Of a stretch of 64,000 bases of DNA, positions 12,070 to 25,100 are shown in pieces. Location: the NCBI RefSeq assembly GCF_001625215.2, contig NC_030383.2, positions 10,180,779-10,244,778 of the forward strand, in the 5' to 3' direction. Every line of letters starts with the position of its first letter. Position 1 is the stretch's first letter. The position numbers and the translations under genes are program-made. The stretch is from Daucus carota subsp. sativus. Its lineage: Eukaryota > Streptophyta > Magnoliopsida > Apiales > Apiaceae. Under the pieces are notes generated by a model that was not told where the DNA came from, searched no databases, and saw nothing but the letters and a program-made list of their open reading frames with translations.

Positions 12070-12564
12070 CAGAGCCGGGCCTGAGGGTGTGCAGGTTGTT
12101 CAACGGAACAGGGCCCTCAAATATTAGGGGCACAATTTTTATGCAAGTGTATATATATGTATGTATAGTTAAAATGAAAAAAATAGCAAAAAAAGTAAAT
12201 TTTATTTTAAGATTAAAAAATTGTAAATGAAAAAAATTGAAAAGTGTTATACACTTCAATAATTTTTAAATGTTATCTTGAATAAGTTATATAAATTCTA
12301 AAAAATATTAATTATATCATAATCATGTTAATAAAAATAAATACTTGTATTGAAAAATAATTGTATTGAAAATTGTCACAGTTAGATAAAATTCTAATTT
12401 AACTACTAACTTCAATAACTTCATTAAAATTAATTAAAATAACTACTTATACTATTTTTTTTCTTTCTTGATGACCATATGGAATAATTATATCATTAAA
12501 ATAATGATTCAATCTTTAGTAACTAATTTATTTTAATTTATATTCATTTTTAATTTATACATGC

Positions 12565-12601
<37 letters not shown>

Positions 12602-12940
12602 AAATATGAAACAAGTAATTTAAATATAAAATGTAGACTATAAAAATAATTTGTTGTAAAATGTAGACTATAAAAATATTATTAGTGGGTTTGCTTCAAA
12701 AAATGCTAGAAAAACAATTTTCAGATAATTTTATATTATCTATATACTTGTTTTATTTCTTTACAATTTTCAGTTAATTTTTATAATATGAAAAAAAATA
12801 TTTTATGCACTTTAATTGTAATATGATTTTTACAGTTTTGTGTCAATATTTATTATTGCATGTACTCATATATTTTTAGACTATTAGGGCACAATTTTTA
12901 CATTTTGCACAGGGCACTTCAAATCTCAGGCACGGCCCTG
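12070..12940. mobile_element. hAT-type non-autonomous element in the 5' leader of a gene
   Basis: An 871-bp element with ends CAGAGCCGGGCCTGAG and CTCAGGCACGGCCCTG and an exact 8-bp target duplication ATCAAACC at 12062-12069 and 12941-12948. The interior is very AT-rich and holds a (TA)n run at about 12567-12597, with no transposase frame. The right end is only 83 bp before the start codon of the wound-induced gene and the left end is just downstream of its likely TATA box, so the element appears to split the 5' untranslated leader. Confidence 0.9.
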
Positions 12941-13023
12941 ATCAAACCACACAGTTTCACTCAAAAGGCATACAATACTCCTCCTCCTCCCAGCTTGAAT
13001 CAAAGAAACAGAGCGCAAAGAGA

Positions 13024-13290
13024 ATGAGTTCCGCAAGCAAAGCATGGTTAGTTGCTGCAAGTGTAGGTGCTGTCGAGGCACTCAAAGATCAAGGCTTCTG
13101 CAGATGGAATTACACAATGAGATCACTTCACCATCACGTCAAGAACAATCTCAAGTCCTCTTCTTCCTCGTTTGCTCATCAGACCAAGAAGCATTTAAGT
13201 AGTAATATTACAGATCAGAGTAACAAGGCTGTACAGTCCGAAGAATCGCTTAGAAAAGTCATGTACTTGAGTTGTTGGGGTCCCAATTGA
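13024..13290 (+). CDS. Wound-induced small protein (WIP / DUF3774 family)
   Basis: An 88-residue intronless protein. The N-terminus (MSSASKAWLVAASVGAVEAL) and the C-terminal signature ESLRKVMYLSCWGPN are those of the plant wound-responsive family (DUF3774), small proteins of about 80-95 residues induced by wounding and stress. The hydrophobic start is short, and the middle is rich in Ser, His and Lys. The start was chosen because it gives the full family N-terminus and is preceded by an AAGAGAATG context. The molecular role in the cell is not settled in the family. The hAT copy at 12070-12940 lies directly upstream, so expression may differ from that of relatives. No RNA evidence is available here. 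Confidence 0.9.
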   Translation: MSSASKAWLVAASVGAVEALKDQGFCRWNYTMRSLHHHVKNNLKSSSSSFAHQTKKHLSSNITDQSNKAVQSEESLRKVMYLSCWGPN

Positions 13291-14396
13291 ATTGACACCC
13301 CCAACCGTTTCCATGTAGTTGTTGGCAGATCATCTTGTACATTTTATACCCTTATTGACTATAGCCCATATATTGTATCATGTTAATTGATGAGTATAAA
13401 TTTGAGTAATTGGAAAACTAAGAGTTCATGTTGTATCATTATAACTAGATGATAAAGATTGAAGTCCTCTATACTACTCTCCCTGACAAGAATTGAATTA
13501 AACACCTCCATAGCTTGCACAAAAACATAAGGAGACGGTGGATCTCCTTGACAGAGACCCCTTTCCCCCCGGAAAAAAATCCTTCTAAAGCTCCATTAAT
13601 TGTTAGAATATGATCCTCCCTCCTAACACCTTGAGATTTTAGGAGGAATTGGTCACTTAACATTATATTTCAACATTAATCTCTTAAAATAGACATAGAG
13701 ATGCATTTCTTGAACAAGTATATCAACACCCGTGGAATATTCATCCCAACAAGTGCATTGAAAAGAAAATTCTGCAGAAACAAATTTTATCGTGTCTTAG
13801 TCAGATCTCTTCATTTTTTCTTCGAGCACCCGTGTCGTGTCAGACACTTAGACATTAAGATATCGGATGCTCGGACTTGGACACTTATTTCCAAAAACAT
13901 GTACACTTCCCGAGTCCAAGTAACAGATTCTATCTTGTACCAAGCCAATCCTTCTGCATGGAACTTATGTCACAGGAACGTGCTGGCACTCAGATCTATA
14001 AAAATGATTGACGCAGTTAAGTTTCCAAAAAAAAAAATCTGGTCCTAAAAATTACTTATCATTAACTTTCAGATGTCAGTCCGGATTTCGAATAATTTGT
14101 TTGGTGTCTTTTTCCGCAATTTGCAGGTCAGTTGATGTCTAGTCTGTTCTGTTGATGTAGGTCTAGATGAAAACTATGTCTTCCTTGAGAAATTAGAGGC
14201 AAGAGCCTCAATACATCTTTAAAGATATCTGCAAAACGTCTAGACAATTTAGTGCCACGTACTTAATTCATTGGATAGCAACACAATCATTCATCTACAC
14301 CCTTCAATAGTTACAATTACAAATTCACTGCTTTAAGTAAAGCAAGGCCAGTTGACACAAAATACAAAATCATAAGATACAAAGCACAAGCAAGAA
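13291..14396. other. Intergenic, wound gene to UGT
   Basis: About 1.1 kb. It holds the 3' UTR of the wound gene and the 5' flank of the UGT gene. The reading frames here (13469-13663 minus and 13701-14048 plus) match nothing recognised. Phrases such as 'agacacttagacattaagat' and 'tcggacttggacactta' resemble decayed transposon DNA, but no ends were found. Confidence 0.4.
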
Positions 14397-15854
14397 ATGG
14401 AGGAAAGATTGGGCAAAGAATTGGTGTTCATTGCTAGCCCATTGATAGGTCATTTGATGCCTTTTGTGCAGCTAGCTAAGCTCATGCTAAATCTTGAGCC
14501 AAAACTCTCAATCACATTCATTCTCATCAAACTACCTGCTCAGTCCGAGGTCAATACTTTTATAGATACTCTATGTTCCGCTATGATGCACAAACGTCTC
14601 TGCTTTGTAACCTTGCCACCACTTGAGCATAAATGGAGTTCCACAAACAGAGGTGTTATTTTTGATGAACTCATACAATATCACAAGCCTCGAATATTAC
14701 ATACTATATCTCAACTTATCGTCCAGCATGGAGTTGATGCTGTTGTTGTTGATTTGTTGTCGTCTACTTTGATTGAGCTAGTGGCTGATGAGTTTGGAAT
14801 CCCGGGCTACGTGTTCTTCACGTCTGGCGCAGGTTTTCTTGGTGTCATGTTACGTTTTCAAACACTGGAAGATGAGCTTAAAGAAGACACTGGTAAGTTG
14901 AAGTACGCTACTACTGATCTACGCATGCCTGGCTTTGTTCAACCAGTTCCTCCAGCTGTGTTGCCTTCGCTATTGGCGGATTATGCGACTTGGACTGCAA
15001 GGTTCCTGAGGTATGCTCGCGGTTGTAGAAAGGCTAAGGGGATTTTGGTCAATACTTTTCAGGAACTTGAGTCATATCCACTGTCTTCATTTTCAGTTCT
15101 TGATTCCTCGTCTTGGTATGGCAAGTCTAGTATTCCTGAAATCCAAGCGGTGGGACCAGTTATCTACCAGTCTACGCCGCAAGCGTCAGACGGGTTGATG
15201 AAATGGCTTGATGATCAGGCTCCGTCATCTGTTGTTTTCTTGTGCTTTGGGAGCATGGGAAGCTTTGGGGTAGATCAAGTGAGAGAGATAGCATATGGGA
15301 TTGAGCAGAGCAAGTGCCCATTTGTTTGGGTATTGCGACAACCACCAACAGCTAACCAGCCAGACTTTCCGAGTGAAGCAGGAAACTTTGAGGACCTGTT
15401 GCCAGAAGGGTTCATGACTAGGACATCTGGAATTGGTAAAATTATGGGATGGGTTCCGCAACTGGCAGTCCTGTCACATGGAGCGATTGGAGGGTTCGTG
15501 TCACACTGCGGATGGAATTCTGTATTGGAAAGCTTGTGGTGTGGTGTTCCTCTACTTGCTTGGCCATTATATGCTGAACAAAAGCTGAATGCATTTCAGA
15601 TGGTGAAGGAACTCGGCTTGGCTGTCGAGATCCCCGCCACAGTTCCAGATCATGACTACAAAGATAAAGCTTCTGTTGATCTACTCATTAAAGCAGAATC
15701 AGTAGAAAAAGGAATAAGGAGATTGATTCTAGGAGAAGATGGTAAGGTTATCAGAAGGAAGGTGGCCCAAATGAAAGAGAAAAGCAGGGAGAACATGCAA
15801 GAAGGTGGATCATCTTACGAGTCGCTTGGGAATTTCATACGGAATGTAATGTGA
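14397..15854 (+). CDS. UDP-glycosyltransferase, UGT71-like (GT1 family)
   Basis: A 485-residue intronless GT1 enzyme that transfers a sugar from a UDP-sugar to small acceptors such as flavonoids, terpenoids or hormones in the cytosol. The PSPG box runs from about residue 351 (WVPQLAVLSHGAIGGF) through HCGWNSVLESLWCGVP to the final Gln of PLYAEQ; that Gln is usual in glucosyltransferases. The N-terminal acceptor half has the catalytic His in SPLIGH (residue 19) and the partner Asp near residue 118 (VVVDLLSS). Length and the WVPQLAVL / LSITFILIKLP signatures place it in group E, near UGT71. The acceptor cannot be read from sequence. The stop is about 270 bp from that of VPS18, which runs towards it. 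Confidence 0.93.
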   Translation: MEERLGKELVFIASPLIGHLMPFVQLAKLMLNLEPKLSITFILIKLPAQSEVNTFIDTLCSAMMHKRLCFVTLPPLEHKWSSTNRGVIFDELIQYHKPRILHTISQLIVQHGVDAVVVDLLSSTLIELVADEFGIPGYVFFTSGAGFLGVMLRFQTLEDELKEDTGKLKYATTDLRMPGFVQPVPPAVLPSLLADYATWTARFLRYARGCRKAKGILVNTFQELESYPLSSFSVLDSSSWYGKSSIPEIQAVGPVIYQSTPQASDGLMKWLDDQAPSSVVFLCFGSMGSFGVDQVREIAYGIEQSKCPFVWVLRQPPTANQPDFPSEAGNFEDLLPEGFMTRTSGIGKIMGWVPQLAVLSHGAIGGFVSHCGWNSVLESLWCGVPLLAWPLYAEQKLNAFQMVKELGLAVEIPATVPDHDYKDKASVDLLIKAESVEKGIRRLILGEDGKVIRRKVAQMKEKSRENMQEGGSSYESLGNFIRNVM

Positions 15855-15879
15855 AGACACAAAACTTTACATCTGCTTG

Positions 15880-16045
15880 CATATTTGGAAGTTCTACACA
15901 AAATGTGCATAAAAAAAACCTAGGATTTCATAATGTTCCTCCTCATAGAAGGCATTTTTATAGAAATCTCAAATCATATCAGGTATTTAGAAGCTCTACA
16001 CAAACTGTGCATCAGAAAACGCTAAGATATACAATCCTTACTAAT
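15880..16045 (+). repeat. Imperfect direct repeat in the UGT 3' flank
   Basis: The phrase 'gaagttctacacaaaatgtg' at about 15890 recurs as 'gaagctctacacaaactgtg' about 100 bp later, each followed by a CATAAAA/CATCAGAAAA stretch. The repeat lies between the convergent stop codons of UGT and VPS18. Confidence 0.6.
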
Positions 16046-16122
16046 ATACAAAATGCAAAATTGTACAATCACAACTTATATGGGTACTTCACAGAATGAC
16101 TGGGGCCAGGTCTTGAGATCGA

Positions 16123-19100
16123 TCATCCATTGATAGATAGACTCTTCTGACCAACCATGTTTTGTGGCTTTATCTCCCACGATGAAAACTGCAGCGCTTC
16201 TTCAGGGAGAATAAAAGGCAAAGAAATTTCCTGGATCATCAGATCACCGCAAAAAGGGCACTCACTAGCAACAGCATCATCCAACTGTGATCTTATCTGC
16301 AAACATGTGAATGTGCAAGTAAAATTCATATCTTCATGAATATATTTACGATTGAAGATTTAATAGCATAACAGAACATAGGCAAATGAGTCCCCTGAAG
16401 AAATCAGAAAAATGAGCAAACCTTGTCAACTGGTGATATCATGCTTGTTATCGTTTCATTTCTGGTTAAGCCACCATTAACATTTTCCTTCGGCTCATTA
16501 CCGAGTAAAGTAAGTTGCTTCTGTAATTCAAGTATAAGTTCTGCCTGCAACATCAAGCACGACAGAAATAAGCCAACAGGATTATATCCAACAAACCCTT
16601 TAAACCACTTACAGAAGAAAGGGAACTGTTCCACTTAAGACTGCAGTCTTGCAAAATCGATGCATCAAATTTGAGATAGAAATATGTCTTCAGTTGAACA
16701 TTTCAGAATTATGATCTGGAACATATTTCCTAATACCAGCAGCTATGATATATGTTACTCCGTATGAGATATGACAAATCCATAATCTTTAAAAAACCTA
16801 ATTTAGTTTGATGTTAAAGTATTCACACACTTGATTTCTTTAATAGGACATGTTGCAAAGATGATCTCAAATAATATCACCTCTAACCAATCACATTTTA
16901 GGTATTGGTATGACACATTTGACAGCTTAATAACAAACAATACAACTATCTTATTATGTCGTGTAGATTTGCAATGAAGTTTCAGATTGGTGGTAAAGAC
17001 TCGAGAGCTTGTAAATGAGGATACCAGCTCAATGGATGGAACCAGAAGTAATTCTTCTCCTTGCTTAAAATATAATAATATTGTTTCAACTTGATACCAA
17101 CCGGAGATGTGCTGTACATGAAGTGACATGTACAGAAAAACCGTGAAACTTACTTGGGTTCGGTCCGTACACCTTGTCACATGGGCAATTAGGCATTGGG
17201 CATGGAATGCATGTCCACATGGGAAGACATAGAAAGGTGCCATTGGCCCTACCGATGAATAACCCCTAACCTGATGGTCCCCACCTGCTGTCAAAATCTT
17301 CCTCCTGCAAACCTAATCATTGCAAGAAGTAATAGAACTATCAACAATATCAACTTGGCCATTTATATAACTTTAACATGTAATAGAATCAAGTAGAGGT
17401 TAAATCAACTCAAAAACATTATGCAGAAGGTATCATTTGAATATTACCCCACACTCCTCGTCACGTTCGATTACAGTATAGCGTTGAGCAAGAGCACTAA
17501 TATCATTTCTGATGTTATCTGCACCATGGGTCGCATCATTCATTTCCTCCTTCAGTTTTTCAATCTGCTGGTTATAATCCTCTAATGATGAACAAATTGC
17601 CTCCTACAGGCACAGTTGAGGAAGCTAGTTGAACAGAAAGCAAGTTTTATTTTCTTTAGACGAAACAAACAAGGACTCTCACCAAATAATTTTACCTTGA
17701 AGTCATCAATCAGGGCAAAATCAGGAAAGAAAGGCAGAATATCTTCGATCTTTAACAACCCATCAGTTTCCTTTAAGAATGCTATTGCCTTCCGAATATT
17801 TTCTCTTTTAGTTCCCTTCTCCTGCTCAACAACATGCTTGGCAACCATAAGCCACAATTTTTTCCTCAAGTCTTCGTCATCTTCTACCTTGTCAGCTTCA
17901 GCCATAGCAAGCTCTGGATCAACCTAGGTATCAAAAGAAAATTAAAGACTTTATAGTTCAAGCTCTTAAAGTGAAAAGGTAAATTTATCAATAATGTGTA
18001 TCATGGAAAACATAACATATAAGAGTATAAAAACCATTTTAGGGGTCGTTTAGATCATGGGTATCTGGAATCACGTATGGGGTTTGATTCCAAACCCATA
18101 CTTGGTGTTTGGTTGGAAAAAACAAAATCTCAAACCCATACCTTAAAACCCTTAGGGGTCGTTTGGTTCGAGGAGTGGTATCGGGTTGGAATGAGGAATC
18201 GGGTTAAACTGGTATGGGTTTCAGGTATCATATCTGATATCATGTGTTTGATTGAGTTCTGGAATCAATATATATAATTTTTGTATAAAATAAATTATTA
18301 ATATATATTAATTAAAAATATTAATAAAATTATTATTGTCATATTTTTGCATCATTGATTTAATTTTGTATCAAACATTAATATTTCATTATGTAAATAG
18401 AGACAAAAAAAAAAAAAAAAATGCATCTCATACCTCCATCTCAAAGCCACCTCCCCACTTGGGTATCAAAAACCCATACCTTGGGGGTTTAAGGTATGGG
18501 TTTCAGATTTTATTTTTCTCAACCAAACACTAGGTATGGGTTTGGAATGGACAAACCCCATACCTGATTCCAGAAACCCATGAACCAAACGACCCTTAAT
18601 ATATGGGTTTTTGATACCCAAGTGGGGAGGTGGGTATGAGATGCATTCATTTTTGATTTTTTTTATCTCTATATAAGTAATGAAATATTAATGTTTGATA
18701 CAAAATTAAATCAATGATGCAAACATATATAACAATAATAATTTTACTAATATTTTTAATTAATATAAATTAATAACTTATTTTTTACAAATATTGTATA
18801 TATCGATTACAGCCCTCAACCAAACACATGATCTCAGATATGATACCTCAAACCCATACCGGCTTAACCCGATTCCTCATTCCAACCCATCCCACTTGTC
18901 GAACCAAACGACCCCTTAAATATAAAATCCAATTAGTTGTAAAAGGCCAGCTTGATAGTGAAAAAATAACTTATGCTCCTTCTTCCCAGCTAATTATTTA
19001 CATTTTTCATTTTGGATGTCCCACACCATTTGTTTACGGTTCAAAACTTCTAAAAGTAGTAAACTATTATAATTCTCCCTACACCACCCCCCCCCCCCCC

Positions 19101-22100
19101 CCGGACTAACCTAATATGGGCAACCTTTTTGGGACAAAGGAACAACAATATGAGGACTAGAGAACCAGGATGGGGGGAGAATAAAATTTCAATCACACCC
19201 ACTACATTCATCCACCTTTCCAAATCAATCAATCAAATCTTGATTGTTCCCACCACTTTACCCATTTTTCCTACACTCCCCACTATTTATACACTCTTCT
19301 ATATCTTTGTGCCCAACCTAAATGTAAGCATATGGGTGGGGTGGAGGGAGTAACAACTAATCATTTATCAGATTATATAGTAATACCATAAAAGGATGGA
19401 TATATAATGATTAAGAATGCCAATTGGTAAAACTTAGGTAATTGAGGACCTTGTCACCCTATAGATATGATGCTTTGATCTAGTGACTTGGCCAACGGTA
19501 TCCTAGCAAAAGCTAAAGCATACTGGAACAAGGAGTATTTATTTTTGTTTGGCTACATGACAAGGAATACCTTTACATTGCTTTACACGCCAATCTATGT
19601 ACCATACACAAAAGATGCACAAGGAATTCAAACTGTCATGACTAAATCATGTTAATTGAAATCATAACTGCTATAATCAAAATGAATCTATGTATGATCT
19701 ACATATTCTTTCTAAAATTAATATATCCTTTCATATTAAGCTATTAAGATATGTAATAAGACGAGTACACAGACATGATACATCTGCTCATTCTTAGGAC
19801 ACTGTGTTACCTGAAGTGCAAGAGCAACTGCTTCTTCATGCATAGACATCATGCTATATATATGTACACAAGCACGCATCCTTTTCTCCTTGAGGCAAAG
19901 GCGCAGCGCATATTTAGGATCATAAAAGAAATCAGGGCCATTCGGTCGCCCCTTGCCAAATTTACATTGCAAGAACCGCAACAGGGAACTTTCATCTTCC
20001 TGAACATTAGAAAGAAGGCATCTTAAAAGTTGAATTAGATGATGATCATATGCAACCGATCAAATTGTACACACACAGACTAACATGGTATGGTAGTAAA
20101 ACTAAGGATGGTTATTTAGGAATTTATGCTGTGATTTGCTTGTGAGAATGATAACTCATTATGCATCACCTGCCGGCTGCTCCATTCAGTTCTAAATATC
20201 TGAACTACAGTTCAATCCCGCCAATGTACAAATGAATCCTCATCACATCATTGAAATTCAGCACCCTATCAGGTATGTGACTCTCACCTACTTCATACTT
20301 CTTCTCCATTTCTAATACCCTTGACATTTTGTCGTTCTACTCATACCTCATTCTATTCTATCCAACCAAAATGAACACTAGAATCGTAACACTGTTATTT
20401 TGATAAACAGGTCAGCTCAAGAAGTTAATTCTTTAAATACAGATAAAATGCAATACAAATGTGATTAAAGAATTAAACATTATGTCACAGCTTTGACAAT
20501 ATTTTGCAAATAGAGGTATCGACAAACTAGTGCTTGGGTGGCTTAATTAACAATTTTCAACGCAGCAAGTTAAATTTAAACCATATAGTAAGCCAAACTA
20601 CATGCCATCCTTATCATTTTGTTTGGTGAATTCCAAATTTTCTAATTCCTTCTAACTGAGACAAATTTAAATTAAATGTGATAAAGTTACAAATTCAAGA
20701 ATCATAACATCCTTTGCATTCTCATCATAGAAATCCTGTACCATATCATATTTGTGACTCTCCCACAATTCACCCTTCTCCTCCACCACTAATCTCCTTA
20801 AGATTTGTTTCATTATATTTCCATTTTATATCCAACCAAACAGAACATCAGGATCGTTACGCTACAATTCTAATAAAGCGGATTATTTTATAAAATTGAT
20901 TCTACAAGTAACAAGTAAGATGAAATGTGATACTGCTGTGATTAAACAATTAAACATAATGGGTACAACTTCAACTAATTTGCAGGATGTTGACAAACTA
21001 ATGCAGGGGTTGCTTAATTAGCAATAACAACATTAGCCACCAAGTTGGAGGGAGATTGTATACCATGTCTATAATTTTGTTTGGCTTGGTTTGCTTAATA
21101 ACAAATTAAAGAAAACAAAGCCACCAGGTTGCAGTGCAACTAAATAAATAATAAGCCCAACTACATACCACGGCTATCATTTTGTTTACCTCATTCAAAA
21201 GTTTCAAATTCATAGAGAGACAGATTTACATCAAATTCATAAAGTTATGAACTCAAACCAAACTTTTAAGATCAACTGATGTTAAAATTTGAAACTGAAT
21301 GCTTATATTCAGTCATCAGAAAGCTAATAACAAAGACTCCATGCAGGTAGAATTCTTGTCACTGGATTCTGGATATACCTGCTTCGCATACAAGGAAAGC
21401 AACAAGTTATGAGCCCCAGGATCCTCATTCTGCAAACGATGTACACAAAATTCCAAATATTTTATTACTTCATGGGTTTCATTCCTGCATTTAGTAAATA
21501 GGACCAGTTAATGCAACACTTTTTACAGAAGAAGAGAAGAACACAATAAAAACTACAACTACATTACTAGAAACCAAAATGTAAACTGCAAGTCAATCTT
21601 ATTTACCTTAAATAAATAAACTAGTTCTTTGTGACAATATTTGGGAGGTAGGACTTCACTTTAAAATGCAAACTCAATATATTACTGGTCAAATACTACC
21701 TACTATCTGGAAAGTACAACTACCGACAGGTATTAGCAGGTATTAGCACTAACTTTGAAAAGAGTGAAGACTTAAATGACTGAATAAATAATTAACAGAA
21801 CTGACTTTCTTAAGATGCAAACACTCATAATAAAAAGAAGGGTGAGGAAAGCTAGAGTCTCATGTTTCATTTGATTTAACCAAGTGTATACTTATTTACT
21901 TCTAAAAGATTTATAATAACTTGTAACGAGAAAAGAGATGCATCTATGTCTTGGCCTTGTTTATTAGGAGATTTAGAATGGAAACAAATTGCAGGTCATT
22001 TGGATAATAGGTATTAGTGATCTACTAATATACTAGTATATCATAACTCAAGAAGATGAATTTAATTACTAATCAGAAGTTTAAGAACATGATTCTTGGA

Positions 22101-25100
22101 TCAGGAGCATTTCAAGTAGTTGTATGCATATGCATGGTTCTTACTGAGTAAATGAGTAGATAACCCTACACATTTTAAATAATAAACACTAGTCTGGTCC
22201 ACTATTCGCAAAACATATGTGTAAATGACTATTAGTCTGCATTTTAGAGTGAAAAACATTCATTCCTCAGTCCAGAAAGAGGTCATATTGATAAAATGTA
22301 CTACTCATTTGTGGATGTTCCAGAATTGATAGGAAACATCAATAGCTAACTTTCATTAAATGTAAATATTCTTAAAAGTTCAAACTCAATAAGCTTTATG
22401 CAATCACTTGAAAATAATATATATTAAATTGTTTCAAAACAAAAAACTCCACCTTACTTTGCATGTGGTTCACTTGAATATCTCATCATGGCAGGAATCA
22501 GCTTCCTGGGATTCAAATTTTTGGTGATCATCCACGACTCAACAGTTTCATACGCATCAAGCATGATGAGCTCTGGTGCAAACTTGTACTGAAGCATAAA
22601 AAATCTATTACATTGTGCATCTTGGTCATACATAACTCATGTATGCCAGCATCTAACAAGATGGCAGAGGCATCACAAATCAAAGAGGGGAAAATAATCA
22701 AAAGTTGATCTCTATAAAGAGCACTATGTGGAGCATGATAAAAAATTTGTACATGGTACGACAACAAAATAATTCAACCCTAATCCTAAAGTTTGGGTAT
22801 CAGTGTATACCTGAAGATCAACAGGAACAGATGGCTTCTGAAGCACTTGTAATGCTTTCTTTGCTTCACCTTGCTGAGGGAGAAACAGAACAAAAACATC
22901 TGAATCTAGCCAAGAGGAAAATAATATGGACAACTACCGACATCCTAAAAGGACTATGATGGCAAGGAGGCAGGGGGGGAAGATGGACTGGAATAGGAGA
23001 TGCGATGCGAAGTGAAATGTTAAAAGGGGCAAACTGCAGATGTGCAGACAGTAGGGATTACAATTTTTAGAGTAAATGTATACTTTAGTTTATAAACATT
23101 GTTTATTGATGAATAATAGTAATAATATACAAAAATTCAGTCGCTTCGGCTGAATCAGGATTTTTGAGAAAAAACGAACTTATTTTATATATTTCCGAAG
23201 AAAACTAACTGAACCATAATTGGACAGTTCACGTCGGTTTTAGTCACCCCTACAAGTGATTCATTAAGTTTGAGGAATGGAACGTTCCAACTCATCACTC
23301 CCCTTCTTATTGACTTTAAGTGTACCTATATGTTTTTTATACGTCACAACCTGTCTACAATTGCATAACCTCAATAGCATAGCAACTAACCTGAATATAA
23401 TGATGAATTACAATCTCGTACTGCTCCTTCAGATTAGCAAAATATACCAATTCATCAACTCTACCATAACTGCAGGAAGCAGCATCATCAAGGAAAAGAA
23501 ATTAGCATGACATAGTATCGGCTACTGAAGGAAAGATAATCAAGCTATTTTGAGATGGTGAACAACTGATGTTTGTCGGTGCACAAAGGAACATGCCAAT
23601 CATATCTTTACAAATAAAAAATTTTAATATACTGTATGTATATATAGACACACATACATACATATATATGTATGTATGTGTATATAATAAACATCGTTGC
23701 ATGGCAAGAAACTACAGCATGAACAACCTTTCTAATAGCTTCATTGTAGTTGCCTCATCCAACACATCCTTGGAGTCACTAAGAAAAGCACGAAACTCCT
23801 TTACGATCGACTGATATTCTGGACTACGACTCTCGGTAGTCGTGTCATCTTCCAGGAGCAATCTATTGATCTGGTAATTGATGCAAATCCAAATTTGTTA
23901 ACAATGAAATACTAGAAGTAACCTTCATCAAGTTCACATAACATTACTTCAAACAGAAACATGTATAAAACATGTCTCCAGTAATACATGTCTGTCATGT
24001 AGATTGAGCAAAACAAAGAAAAGATTGATACTATTATACTAATAACAAGCTATTACTACATATTCATCTGAGAAGGTTGTTTCAGCAAAATGAGACATTT
24101 GTTTTTGACATCGACACACCTTGATAGTCAAGCTAACACTGCATAATAACATTAAGTGGTACCCTCAAATAGCACAATACCATCTCCAATTTACGCCAAA
24201 CAAATGATGAATATTCTGAAGACCTGATCACTCTTTTTATGCATTTAGAGAAGAGATGGAACATAAAACATATTGTTGCAGCACCGTGAATAGTACAACT
24301 GCTATATCATATGTTTGTTTTGGCTACTTCATAACGTAAACAAAAATTAGGAAAATAGCCATCCAGGAGGAAGAAATTTTGAGAAAGAAACCTTGTCCAA
24401 GTACAATTCAGTTGTCCATGTTGAAATCATAGTGATTTGACATTTATCAGCTTTATCAAGATTGTCAAGCTTTCGTAACAGGAAAGTTCTCAGAGAATCC
24501 TGCCAATAAAGTAAAAAAATGGAAAAAAAACATAGTTCACATATAAGATTTTATGATAGCACGTCTGGTATTCATGATATAATATGTTTCATGCTGAACT
24601 ATGAACTAGTATTAATGCTGTTAAGAAGCTAATAATAGAATATGTACAAGTATCGTTATATTGACCAACTATACTAAGTTTGGTAAAAAAGGGGAAAAAA
24701 AACGAATGAACTCTAAACCATCTTTACCTAATTTTCAACACCATAACTTCTACACATCTCAAATATATATACTATAAGAATCAAAGTATTGACTTGCGAG
24801 TTGCCACAAAATTCACCATGACTTACGAGTTACGGCTAAATTAAAAACCGGCATGAGTGGATGTATCATATCTGTTTCTTAGAGCTTAAATACTGAACAA
24901 AGTATATTCTGTCTGTTTATCCGGAAAAGGTATCATTGTATGATGAGTTGGCCAAGTCTGATTATATATTAAAGCAATCCAGTAAAATCCTTAGCACTCT
25001 AAGATGTGTATTTCTAAGTAACACCTATAATTTGTAAAATTTGAATTCCTGACCTCGTGAGTTGAAGAAAAACTTCTCAAATTATACTTTAAAATATTGC

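Noticed and set aside
16803-17294. 163-codon minus frame as a separate RING protein gene
   Set aside because: Its first third is VPS18 exon 21; the rest is read-through of the following intron.
19087-19102. Run of 16 C as an assembly gap or adaptor
   Set aside because: It is inside a Stowaway copy with normal flanks; more likely a variable homopolymer.
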